This document shows positions 56,905 through 64,000 of a stretch of DNA of 64,000 bases, piece after piece. A program made the translations under genes and the position numbers. The stretch lies in contig NC_014225.1 of the NCBI RefSeq assembly GCF_000092785.1, positions 1,749,340 to 1,813,339 of the forward strand. Reading direction: 5' to 3'. Each line of letters begins with the position of its first letter. Positions within the stretch are counted from its first letter, which is position 1. Origin of the DNA: Waddlia chondrophila WSU 86-1044. Its GTDB lineage: Bacteria > Chlamydiota > Chlamydiia > Chlamydiales > Waddliaceae. The notes beneath the pieces are model-generated. The model was given only the letters and a program-made list of their open reading frames with translations, was not told the origin of the DNA and made no database searches.

Positions 56905-57628
56905 CAAACCCCTCATATTTTTTAAAAGAAAGCATATAAAGACTTTTCAAAATATCATGATCAACAGCTTTAAGCTCTTCCATCACTGTATTGTTTAAAC
57001 TTCTTTCTTTCACTTCACAAACCACATCATCTAACACAGAAGGCAAAACAGAACATAGATTTTTGAAAGATTGGGGATCATTTGTCACAAGCCCATAAAA
57101 TTTATCAATCGACATTCTTCTTATTCTTGGATCAGAAAGTATGCTTCCATCATTGGAAATCTTCCATACTATATCTTGACTTTCCTTAGCAATAACTTCA
57201 ACCAAGTAACAGACCGAATCTGGACACGACAAAATTTTATTTTGCATTCTGATATAGGTGCTTTTTGCCGAAGATGAATTCATGGTGTTGTGTTTGTTTT
57301 TCATCTCTACAAACACCTTCTTTTCTTCATTAATTACATCAAACCCTTTTTCGGGAACCTTCCATCCTTGGTGTAGATATTTAAATATATTTTGATGAAA
57401 ATATCCGATTTGATTCGTATTACTTTTGTCTAGTTGACGGAAAACTTCATCTTCCACCACAGACTCAATTGATCTTTGATATATTTTTGAATCAAATGTT
57501 AATTTGATTGGATCTACAAGACTCTTATTAAAAGATTTAAGATCTATATCAAACCTGTAATTTAAAACAGTTTTCTTTACGTGATCATAGAGGTCTGAAT
57601 CTCTAATAAATCCCAGCCCATACTGCAT
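56888..57628 (-). CDS. Type II restriction endonuclease, Eco47II-like family
   Basis: About 246 residues. Start YGLGFIRDSDLYDHVKKTVLNYRF is the beginning typical of Eco47II-family enzymes; the active site is the PD-(D/E)xK-type set Asp in KGFDVINEEKK and Glu-x-Lys in VFVEMKNKHNTMNSSS. Family members cut GGNCC-type sites, which is the likely site here but not proven. I use the ATG at 57628 (ggtgag upstream). Endonuclease before methyltransferase on one transcript. Confidence 0.8.
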   Translation of the reverse strand: MQYGLGFIRDSDLYDHVKKTVLNYRFDIDLKSFNKSLVDPIKLTFDSKIYQRSIESVVEDEVFRQLDKSNTNQIGYFHQNIFKYLHQGWKVPEKGFDVINEEKKVFVEMKNKHNTMNSSSAKSTYIRMQNKILSCPDSVCYLVEVIAKESQDIVWKISNDGSILSDPRIRRMSIDKFYGLVTNDPQSFKNLCSVLPSVLDDVVCEVKERSLNNTVMEELKAVDHDILKSLYMLSFKKYEGFDEFSL

Positions 57629-57710
57629 AGTTGTCTCACCACTAAATATCAATCAGATATGTTTTAGTATAGATGTGTCTCTAAACTTTATCAACAACCT
57701 AAAATAACAG

Positions 57711-58603
57711 AGAGATATGATCAAAAGTTGTGTTTGAGATAAAGAGAGCGTACCCTATGAAATTTTAGAATCAAAAAGATTTATAGGAGATACGCTCATG
57801 AAGAATGATGTCATTTCTTTGGATAAATTTCACGCAACAAGTGAAATGAACAGCTTGCTGGAACAAACATTGAGGGAAGGAGCTCGCCTGTTGCTTCAAC
57901 AGGCTATTGAAAATGAAGTCAATGAATACCTGGAATCGATGAAAGGCAGGAGGGATTTCGAGGGAAGAAAACAATTTGTCCGCAACGGCTACCTCCCTGA
58001 AAGAGAAGTACAAACAGGAATCGGACCGATATCAGTGAAGCAACCTAGAATTCGAAACAGAGAAGAGAGCTCTGAAGGGTACTCAAGCGCAATTCTTCCG
58101 AAATATCTAAGGAGGGTGCCATCTCTTGATGCGGTGATTCCAGCTCTTTACCTCAGGGGGATTTCTACAAGCAATTTCCAGGATGCACTTGAAGCGATCA
58201 TGGGCAAGGATGCGAAAGGATTATCCGCAGCTAACATCACTCGTTTAAAACAATCTTGGGAGCAGGAATACAAAGACTGGAACAAGCGCTCTCTTGAAGG
58301 AAAGCGCTACGCTTACATCTGGGTAGATGGGATCTATTTCAATGTTCGTCTTGGAGATGACCGAATTTGCTTTCTCGTGATTCTTGGCGCTCTTCCTAAT
58401 GGTAAAAAGGAACTTGTGGCGATCCACAATGGTTATAGAGAGAGCAAAATTTCCTGGACAGAGGTATTGGAGAGTTTGAAGCGGCGCGGGCTGTGTACAG
58501 CTCCTGAGCTTGCGATAGGAGATGGTGCGCTTGGATTTTGGTCGGCAATAGAGGAAGTTTTTCCGAAGACAAAGCAGCAGCGGTGTTGGGTGCATAAAAC
58601 GGC
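57711..58603 (+). mobile_element. IS256-family insertion sequence, truncated inverted copy
   Basis: Nearly identical to the first copy (inverted), from gagatatgatc at 57711 to 58603, where an IS3-family element begins. The right part, with the 3' half of the transposase and the outer terminal repeat, is missing. Confidence 0.85.
57798..58603 (+). pseudogene. IS256 transposase, 3'-truncated
   Basis: The first 268 or so codons repeat the intact transposase, including both catalytic Asp regions; the frame then runs into the IS3 end (last residues ADLLP) and the Glu motif is absent, so the protein is inactive. Confidence 0.9.
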
Positions 58604-58681
58604 TGACCTGCTCCCCTGAAATCGGTCCATATAAAATTAGAGGTTTGTGTAAACTATTAACCACAAAAAGGAACACAAGCC

Positions 58682-58945
58682 ATGAAAAAAAGATTTTCGG
58701 AAGAACAAATAATAAATGTTCTCAATGAAGTAAAAGCAGGTCTTAAAGTCGAAGAAGCCTGTCGCAAATACGGAATTTCAAATGCTACTTACTACAACTG
58801 GAAAGCTAAATTTGACGGTATGGTTGCTTCAGATGCAAAAAAGCTTCGCTCTCTTGAAGCAGAAAACAACAAGCTAAAGCGATTGGTTGCTGAGCAAGCT
58901 CTCGACATCGTAGCTTTGAAGGATGTTGTTTCGCGAAAGTGGTAA
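58682..58945 (+). CDS. IS3-family orfA (helix-turn-helix, leucine zipper)
   Basis: 87 residues with an HTH ([31 protein letters not shown]) and a C-terminal leucine-rich helix ([18 protein letters not shown]) for oligomerisation. The following orfB starts seven bases before its end in the -1 frame, so the transposase is probably made by programmed frameshifting. Confidence 0.92.
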   Translation: MKKRFSEEQIINVLNEVKAGLKVEEACRKYGISNATYYNWKAKFDGMVASDAKKLRSLEAENNKLKRLVAEQALDIVALKDVVSRKW

Positions 58946-59811
58946 CCCCGCGAGCCAAGAAGGCATGCGTGCAAATTCTTGTAAAACAACACAAGAGAAG
59001 TGAGCGGCGCGCATGTCAGCTTGTTGGGGTTCATCGATCGGTTGTACGATACAGCTCAAGAAAACAAGATGAAACCGCTCTTATAACCAAGATAAAACAA
59101 ATCGCTTACGAGAAACGGCGGTTTGGATATCGTCGCATACATATGATACTCAAACGCGAAGGCGTGAAAGTCAATCATAAAAAGGTGTACCGTATTTACC
59201 GTGCCTGTGGATTAAAGGTCCTGAAGAGAGGGGGAAGAAAACGCGCTATTGGCTCAAGAAGAGCTCAAGATAAACCTTTCGCTCGCAATCAACAGTGGGC
59301 TCTTGATTTTGTCCATGATGCTCTAGCTAATGGCAGGAGAATCAGGCTCCTGACTGTGATTGATACCTACACCAGAGAATGCCTTCGGATATTTGTGGAC
59401 ACATCTATAAATGGGAGGAAGGTAACAGAGATATTAAGCGAAATTATGGTTGCAAATGGAAAGCCAAAGGTAGTCCTTAGTGATAACGGAACAGAGTTTA
59501 CCTCGAATACCGTGCTAAAATGGTCGTCTGATCAGGGAATAGATTGGCAATACATAGAGCCAGGGAAACCATATCAAAATGGTAACATAGAGAGTTTTAA
59601 CGGCAAGCTTCGAGATGAATGTTTGAATGAAAATTGGTTTTTAAATTTATCAGATGCAAGGAGAATTGTCGGAAAGTGGGCTAATGAATACAATTTATAT
59701 CGTCCACATAGTGCACTTGGAGGACTGACGCCTCACGAGCTGGCTAGCCAGCTCAGTGAGTGTTTGAACTCTAGTGAAAAAATGCTACAGTTAACAGGAA
59801 CCTCTAGTTGA
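58939..59811 (+). CDS. IS3-family orfB (DDE integrase-type transposase)
   Basis: 290 residues. HTH_21-like region ([29 protein letters not shown]), then the rve core with Asp in [11 protein letters not shown], Asp in [10 protein letters not shown] and Glu in [16 protein letters not shown], ending [13 protein letters not shown]. All three acidic residues are present. It starts with GTG as a separate frame but is normally fused to orfA. Confidence 0.92.
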   Translation: MVTPRAKKACVQILVKQHKRSERRACQLVGVHRSVVRYSSRKQDETALITKIKQIAYEKRRFGYRRIHMILKREGVKVNHKKVYRIYRACGLKVLKRGGRKRAIGSRRAQDKPFARNQQWALDFVHDALANGRRIRLLTVIDTYTRECLRIFVDTSINGRKVTEILSEIMVANGKPKVVLSDNGTEFTSNTVLKWSSDQGIDWQYIEPGKPYQNGNIESFNGKLRDECLNENWFLNLSDARRIVGKWANEYNLYRPHSALGGLTPHELASQLSECLNSSEKMLQLTGTSS

Positions 59812-59819
59812 AACTGGAC

Positions 59820-60278
59820 CTAATTATGGGGCAAGGTCATATAATTGAGATCACCATAATACGAAACTGTTTTTCCTATCCAAGCACCAATAGAAACTCC
59901 GATAATAGGCACAAAGACAGTTGCGTGATGGTCAATGTGGCAAACAGTTACTGCTATATTAGCCGCAAGAGAGATGACTGGAGGTAGCTTGACCCCTGTT
60001 AGCTGCTCTAACAAGCCGTGAGCACAGGAAGAGGATAAGTGCCCTTGATTGCATAAAGTTCTATCTTGAATATAGCTATAAACTCCAATACAAACACCGG
60101 CAAAGAAAAAAGGAACGAATAATTCCAAATTCACATAAGCCGAAAAAATACCAAGAGCTATAGCGCTGATTTTTTCTATAACATTTATTAAAAAATCAAA
60201 TTTTGTTTTTTCTTGATGATAGCAGCCTTCCACTTTTGTATGAGGATGCGAATGTGAAACACTAGGGGTAAAACTCAT
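59820..60278 (-). CDS. His-rich membrane protein truncated by an IS3 end
   Basis: About 152 residues. N-terminus (SFTPSVSHSHPHTKVEGCYH) is rich in His; hydrophobic segments at about 35-65, 95-115 and 120-140 suggest a membrane protein. His and Cys repeat (SSCAH, CHIDHHA). The last five residues lie inside the IS3 terminal repeat, so the natural C-terminus is lost. I start at the ATG at 60278 (aggaaaa upstream). It lies next to a secreted peptide and a Fur-family regulator, which suggests metal handling. Confidence 0.65.
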   Translation of the reverse strand: MSFTPSVSHSHPHTKVEGCYHQEKTKFDFLINVIEKISAIALGIFSAYVNLELFVPFFFAGVCIGVYSYIQDRTLCNQGHLSSSCAHGLLEQLTGVKLPPVISLAANIAVTVCHIDHHATVFVPIIGVSIGAWIGKTVSYYGDLNYMTLPHN

Positions 60279-60292
60279 TAAAATTTTCCTTT

Positions 60293-60424
60293 TTATTTGC
60301 AATCTTTGCATGCAAAGATCGGACTCAGATCGATTTTATCACCGTTTTCTGCTTTCAGATTTAAGACAAAAACAGCTTGAACAATAAAAAACGCAACAAA
60401 TAAGATTTTCAGATACGATTTCAT
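60293..60424 (-). CDS. 43-residue secreted peptide with CxxC
   Basis: A short frame found by eye: MKSYLKILFVAFFIVQAVFV is a signal peptide, the remainder NLKAENGDKIDLSPIFACKDCK ends in a CxxC pair. aaggag lies seven bases before the ATG. The frame ends 15 bases before the His-rich membrane gene, so the two are likely an operon. Possibly a metal-binding accessory peptide. Confidence 0.6.
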   Translation of the reverse strand: MKSYLKILFVAFFIVQAVFVLNLKAENGDKIDLSPIFACKDCK

Positions 60425-60466
60425 GCGATAACTCCTTGAAATTTTTTAGAAACACCGCCATCATAA

Positions 60467-60488
60467 TGCAAATGCAAATTCATTTGCA
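60467..60488. promoter_or_regulatory. Dyad operator between divergent metal genes
   Basis: tgcaaatg and catttgca are inverted around six bases, with a third overlapping copy of the half-site (tgcaaatt). It lies in the 91-base gap between the secreted-peptide gene and the Fur-family gene, a natural place for an autoregulatory binding site. The core differs from the classical Fur box. Confidence 0.55.
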
Positions 60489-60515
60489 ATAACAACTTAT
60501 ACAAAGGAGACTTAA

Positions 60516-60896
60516 ATGAAACGGATGACGAAGCAAAGAATGGCTATTTTACAGTGTCTTTCAAAGGCAGGAAGACCTTTATGCGTTAAGGAGATTTTGA
60601 CTTACGCAACTCGTGAAATCCCTCAAATCAATCTATCCACTGTGTATAGAACCATAAAAATCCTTATTAAAGAGGAAAAGATTGATTTGATAGAACTTCC
60701 TGGTGAGAAATCTTGTTATGAGATACGTCAAAAAAATCATCACCACTATTTTTTATGTAATAGCTGCGATAAAACCTATTTTATCAACAATTGCCCTAAA
60801 GGGCTTTTAGAAATCGTTCCAAGAGGCTTCCATTTACTAGGCCATTCAATTACGTTAAATGGACTTTGCAAAGAGTGTCACTCTAGTTCTTTATAA
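60516..60896 (+). CDS. Fur-family metalloregulator (Zur/Fur/PerR-like)
   Basis: 126 residues. Winged helix with TKQRMAILQCLSKAGRPLCVKEILTYA and NLSTVYRTIKILIKEEKIDLIEL; the metal site has KNHHHYFLCNSCDKT and LNGLCKECHSS, so both CxxC pairs for structural Zn are present. The His-cluster NHHHYF follows Zur/Fur. It probably represses the divergent metal genes under zinc or iron sufficiency. Which metal cannot be told. Confidence 0.88.
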   Translation: MKRMTKQRMAILQCLSKAGRPLCVKEILTYATREIPQINLSTVYRTIKILIKEEKIDLIELPGEKSCYEIRQKNHHHYFLCNSCDKTYFINNCPKGLLEIVPRGFHLLGHSITLNGLCKECHSSSL

Positions 60897-60931
60897 GGAA
60901 ATTTTTTGAAATAAATTTTCCTTACAGAGCA

Positions 60932-62488
60932 CTAGGCGACTACCGGCTCTTCTTTAACAAGATCTGAAGCTTTCTCAGGCTCCCCTTGATGCGTCAGTTC
61001 CTGAAACTGGCGTCCTAAAGATCTTACGGCACCAATCCAAAAAGCGATCATTGCCATCAAAATGGCTGCTACATAAGGAGCGCTAGTGCTAAGGCTGCCA
61101 AACACCATTAACATCCCCTGATGAACAAGCGAGCCTCCAGACTTTCCAAAACGGGATCCGACACCATCAATTGCTGCCTTTCCTTTAAGCTTTACTTCAT
61201 GGTCTAGCGGAATAAATGACATCTCTTTCGTCGCATCAAACACCGAATATTTAGCAGCTTTGCTCAAACAGTTTTGCAAAGCACCAAACATCACCACAAG
61301 CATTGCAGGAGACATGCCCAATGCCGCCAGCCACGCACCGCCTAAATTGTCTCCGAACAATAAAAAGCCAAAGAAGCCAAGGCTCGTGACTAACATAATC
61401 GCAGGTGTGATCAATGCGGTGGAGGTCCATCCAAACTTACCAATAATCCTGGGCAAGAAAAGCGCCGTTACGGTCGAAACCATCCCAAATGCGGTGGTCA
61501 AATTATTCATAAAACGATAATAGTCAGACGGAGAGGAATAAACTTCTCGAAGTTGATTCTTCCAAACGACTTCAACCATATTAATGACCAAGTTGTAGCC
61601 AACAACCATCATCGCAATGCAGACAAGATATCTAGAATTTGAAAGGAAAGAAAAACTCTCTCTGACCGACATCTTTTTCTTTTTCTTAAGCTCGAATCGA
61701 GTGAAATGGAGATCGTCGAACTGCGGATCGTCCAAGACTCTTTTATTCATCCAACGAAAGATCAACATAGTGATGATTCCAGTGCAAATAATGACAAAGA
61801 TAGAGATCATCAATGTCTGTTCAAATGCGTTTGAACCGAAAGGAAGGCTCTCATTATAAACTCCGCCTACTGAAAGCGAGTTTGCAGCCTGTCCTGCAAA
61901 AGCGGCAGCGATATTCGAGCCAATAGCCAATACTGCATAAAACCGTTTCGCTTCATGAACTTTGGTAACTTCATTTGCAAATCCCCAAAAAAGCACTGTC
62001 AATACAATGCTATTCCACAGTTCAGCTAACACATAAAATAGGGAAAACGTCCAATAGCGGAACATTGAGACCAACCCGGCAAACCCTCGGGGCAAAGCTG
62101 CCTGTATAGCGTCTGCTGTTGCGTGCGGATGGAAAAAATCGCTATTGGGATAAATCACGAACGCAAAAAGCGCGTAAAAAGCTAAAAATCCCGAAATCAT
62201 TAAGTAGAATACGCGTTCCTGACTATAGCGGTTATTCAACTTAGCAAATAGGAGAGTCAACACCACAGCCATCGGGAGAACCGCCCACACTTTAATGAAA
62301 GGGAGCACTTCTGCATTAGAAGCTGTCACAACCACAGAATCTTTAATGCAACGCAGGATGCTGGCATTGAAGCAAATGAGAAACATCATGCAAAGCATAG
62401 GAAAAATTTTGCGCGTTTCATGAGAACGGATAGGCCAAAGAAATGAGCGTACCGCCCCAAATTCTTGGGTTAATGTCTTGGATTCCAA
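60932..62488 (-). CDS. ADP/ATP translocase-family nucleotide transporter, paralogue B
   Basis: 518 residues with 11-12 membrane segments and the Npt motifs FNASILRCIKDSVVVTASNAE, VLAELWNSIVLTVLFWGFANE, VEVVWKNQLREVYSSPSDYY and KGKAAIDGVGSRFGKSGGS. It is closer to the neighbouring paralogue C (shared KKKKKMSVRESF segment) than to the gene at 38331. Together with C it forms a tandem array, 121 bases apart. Substrate may be any nucleotide. Confidence 0.92.
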   Translation of the reverse strand: MESKTLTQEFGAVRSFLWPIRSHETRKIFPMLCMMFLICFNASILRCIKDSVVVTASNAEVLPFIKVWAVLPMAVVLTLLFAKLNNRYSQERVFYLMISGFLAFYALFAFVIYPNSDFFHPHATADAIQAALPRGFAGLVSMFRYWTFSLFYVLAELWNSIVLTVLFWGFANEVTKVHEAKRFYAVLAIGSNIAAAFAGQAANSLSVGGVYNESLPFGSNAFEQTLMISIFVIICTGIITMLIFRWMNKRVLDDPQFDDLHFTRFELKKKKKMSVRESFSFLSNSRYLVCIAMMVVGYNLVINMVEVVWKNQLREVYSSPSDYYRFMNNLTTAFGMVSTVTALFLPRIIGKFGWTSTALITPAIMLVTSLGFFGFLLFGDNLGGAWLAALGMSPAMLVVMFGALQNCLSKAAKYSVFDATKEMSFIPLDHEVKLKGKAAIDGVGSRFGKSGGSLVHQGMLMVFGSLSTSAPYVAAILMAMIAFWIGAVRSLGRQFQELTHQGEPEKASDLVKEEPVVA

Positions 62489-62609
62489 ATGAGTTACAAC
62501 CTTAATTAAGTATTAGAGAAAACTATTTGTATTTCCCTCTACGTTAAAAGAAAATATAATAGCATAAACTTCTTTTCATTTCTAGTAAGAAATTCAATTA
62601 AGAAATCGG

Positions 62610-64000
62610 TTAAATTGCCTGTTGTTCAGCTAAAACAGCGTCGCCAGACACAAGCCTGTCCCCTGCATTTTCTTCAAGCCTGGATACGGTCTGTATGCTT
62701 TTATCGGATGTCAATGCGTTAAACTCTATCCCGAGAAACTTGACTGCTACCGACCAACATGAAATGATGACCAGCAAAACAGCAGCGACATAAGGGGCGG
62801 AAGCAGAAAACGTCACAAAATAAAGCAGCAAGCTTTGGTGGATCATCGATCCGCCCGATTTGCCTAACCGGTTGCACACGCCGTCAATCGCCGCTTTTCC
62901 TTTTACTTTATATTCATCACTCAAAGGAACAAATGCCATCTCCTTCGTTGCATCAAATACAGTGTATTTCGCTCCTCGGCATAAGATATTTTGCACAGAA
63001 CCGGCTAAAACAACTAATGCCAGCGGACTCATGCCAAACAAAGCCCAAGCGACCCCTTCCAAATTGTCTTTGAAGAAAAACAATCCAAAAAAGAGAATGC
63101 TTGTGACCAGCAATGTCAAAGGCGTCAACATCGCAGTGGTTGTCCAACCGAATTTTCTGAGGGAATTTCCGGAAACAAAAAGCGCTGCAATTGTAGCAAC
63201 AATGCCGATGATCGTTGAAACCTGGTTGATATAGAGATTATAATCATTTGGAGAGGGATAAAGCTCTCTTAATTGACTTTTCCAAACAACCTCGACCAAG
63301 TTAATCACGATATTGTAAGAAACGACAATAACAGTAATGTAGATCAAATACTTTGAGTTCAGCAAGAACCTGAAATTCTCACGCAAAGACATTTTCTTTT
63401 TCTTTTTCAGCTCAAATTTTGCTGATGAATCTGCTTCTTCGTTGAGAACTTTCTTATTCAAATAACGAAAAACGATAAGTGTTAACACACCCGAAATCAG
63501 GACTAATGAAATCAGGGAAAACATCGACTGTTCCCATGCATTTGTCCCCAAAGGAAGATGGGGATTAAATGCTTTTTTGGAAAGCAAGACGGAAACCTGG
63601 CCGGCAACGATGCCCGACAAGTTCGCTCCAAATCCAAAAAGTCCGTAGAATCTCTTGGCTTCATGGAGTTTTGTCACCTGATTGGCAAATCCCCAAAAAA
63701 GAACAAATAAGATGATATTTCCCCAAAGCTCGGACATCACGTAAAAAATTGTAAACGTCCAGTTGCGGAACATGGCAATTAATCCCATACAACCCTGAGG
63801 AAGAATCAACTGTAAACGGTCCGCAAAGGCGTTCGGGTGCAAAATTTCCCTATTTGGATACAAAATGAACGCAAAAAGGAAAAAATAGATTAAGAAAATC
63901 GACATCATGACATAAAACACCCGCTCCCGCGTCAATCGATTGGTGAGACGGGTGAAAAGAAGGGTCATGAGGACAGCTCCCGGAAACATCACCCAGACCT
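62610..64000 (-). CDS. ADP/ATP translocase-family nucleotide transporter, paralogue C, N-terminus outside the window
   Basis: At least 460 residues. The frame stays open to base 64000: VWVMFPGAVLMTLL aligns with the middle of the first membrane pair in the other copies, so roughly 70 N-terminal residues are missing. Motifs VMSELWGNIILFVLFWGFANQ, VEVVWKSQLRELYPSPNDYN and KGKAAIDGVCNRLGKSGGS are present. Third Npt paralogue in the window. Confidence 0.9.
   Translation of the reverse strand, partial: VWVMFPGAVLMTLLFTRLTNRLTRERVFYVMMSIFLIYFFLFAFILYPNREILHPNAFADRLQLILPQGCMGLIAMFRNWTFTIFYVMSELWGNIILFVLFWGFANQVTKLHEAKRFYGLFGFGANLSGIVAGQVSVLLSKKAFNPHLPLGTNAWEQSMFSLISLVLISGVLTLIVFRYLNKKVLNEEADSSAKFELKKKKKMSLRENFRFLLNSKYLIYITVIVVSYNIVINLVEVVWKSQLRELYPSPNDYNLYINQVSTIIGIVATIAALFVSGNSLRKFGWTTTAMLTPLTLLVTSILFFGLFFFKDNLEGVAWALFGMSPLALVVLAGSVQNILCRGAKYTVFDATKEMAFVPLSDEYKVKGKAAIDGVCNRLGKSGGSMIHQSLLLYFVTFSASAPYVAAVLLVIISCWSVAVKFLGIEFNALTSDKSIQTVSRLEENAGDRLVSGDAVLAEQQAI

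Larger units (their letters stand above)
58604..59839 (+). mobile_element. IS3-family insertion sequence
   Basis: Inverted ends: tgacctgctcccctgaaatc at 58604 and, complemented, tgaccttgccccataattag ending at 59839. About 1,236 bases with orfA and orfB in the usual -1 frame. No target duplication is seen (ggc on the left, tat on the right), pointing to a deletion or recombination after insertion. Confidence 0.88.

Noticed and set aside
57771-58013. 80-codon minus-strand frame found twice (also 55278-55520)
   Set aside because: It repeats only because both IS256 copies repeat; it is antisense to the transposase start.

Overview
The window looks like a chromosomal segment of a Chlamydia-like bacterium (order Chlamydiales; an amoeba- or arthropod-associated lineage such as Waddliaceae or Parachlamydiaceae fits best, species not provable from sequence alone). 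The reasons are three ADP/ATP-translocase (Npt/Tlc) paralogues, the chlamydia-specific regulator Euo, a YtgABCRD metal-uptake operon with the permease-repressor fusion YtgCR, a very long SecDF fusion, and two gene strings that match chlamydial order as I remember it: sppA-polA-coaE-rho-hypothetical, and secDF-recJ-euo-tsp-gltX.

Layout. 1-2488: minus-strand gene for a very large protein that runs off the window. 2595-14353: housekeeping genes (LD-carboxypeptidase, DUF202 protein, Mip-like FKBP lipoprotein, sppA, polA, coaE, rho, a conserved membrane protein, then the minus-strand operon rplU-rpmA-obg, then a 2-hydroxyacid dehydrogenase). 14434-15204: an unknown protein that I read as CheD-like. 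15380-25131: purine salvage and synthesis (guaB, purH, guaA) with an archaeal-type methionine aminopeptidase, interrupted by an operon encoding a pseudo-triosephosphate-isomerase/type III chaperone fusion and an acidic partner, and by a dead insertion sequence. 25289-30000: tRNA-Phe, two small unknown genes, a Tsp protease, scpA-scpB. 30140-36978: long minus-strand operon mrp-DUF971-ytgA-ytgB-ytgCR-ytgD-trkH with several ATGA start/stop overlaps. 37459-53000: unknown gene, npt, secDF, recJ, euo, second tsp, gltX, a GH36-like protein; 52923-54116 a DedA protein and a CDP-alcohol phosphatidyltransferase. 54181-59839: accessory island in which two nearly identical inverted IS256-family copies flank a type II restriction-modification pair; one copy is cut by an IS3-family element. 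59820-60896: a small metal-linked locus (IS-truncated His-rich membrane protein, 43-residue secreted peptide, divergent Fur-family regulator). 60932-64000: two tandem npt genes, the second cut by the window end.

How the genes fit together. Energy and nucleotide parasitism (Npt), metal uptake (Ytg, Fur) and guanine nucleotide supply (GuaB, PurH, GuaA) fit an obligate intracellular life that keeps some purine metabolism. The most unusual locus is 18707-21908: two TIM-barrel domains related to triosephosphate isomerase without the catalytic His and Glu, followed by an acidic linker and an SycD/LcrH-like TPR chaperone domain, with a downstream acidic protein that overlaps it and could be its client. 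Other points for follow-up are the CheD-like Cys/His/Thr protein, the restriction-modification island, an IS remnant with a 4-bp target duplication and a second collapsed palindromic copy, a frameshift at the start of trkH, a MetAP2 gene without an ATG/GTG/TTG start at the right place, and a family of intergenic repeats.
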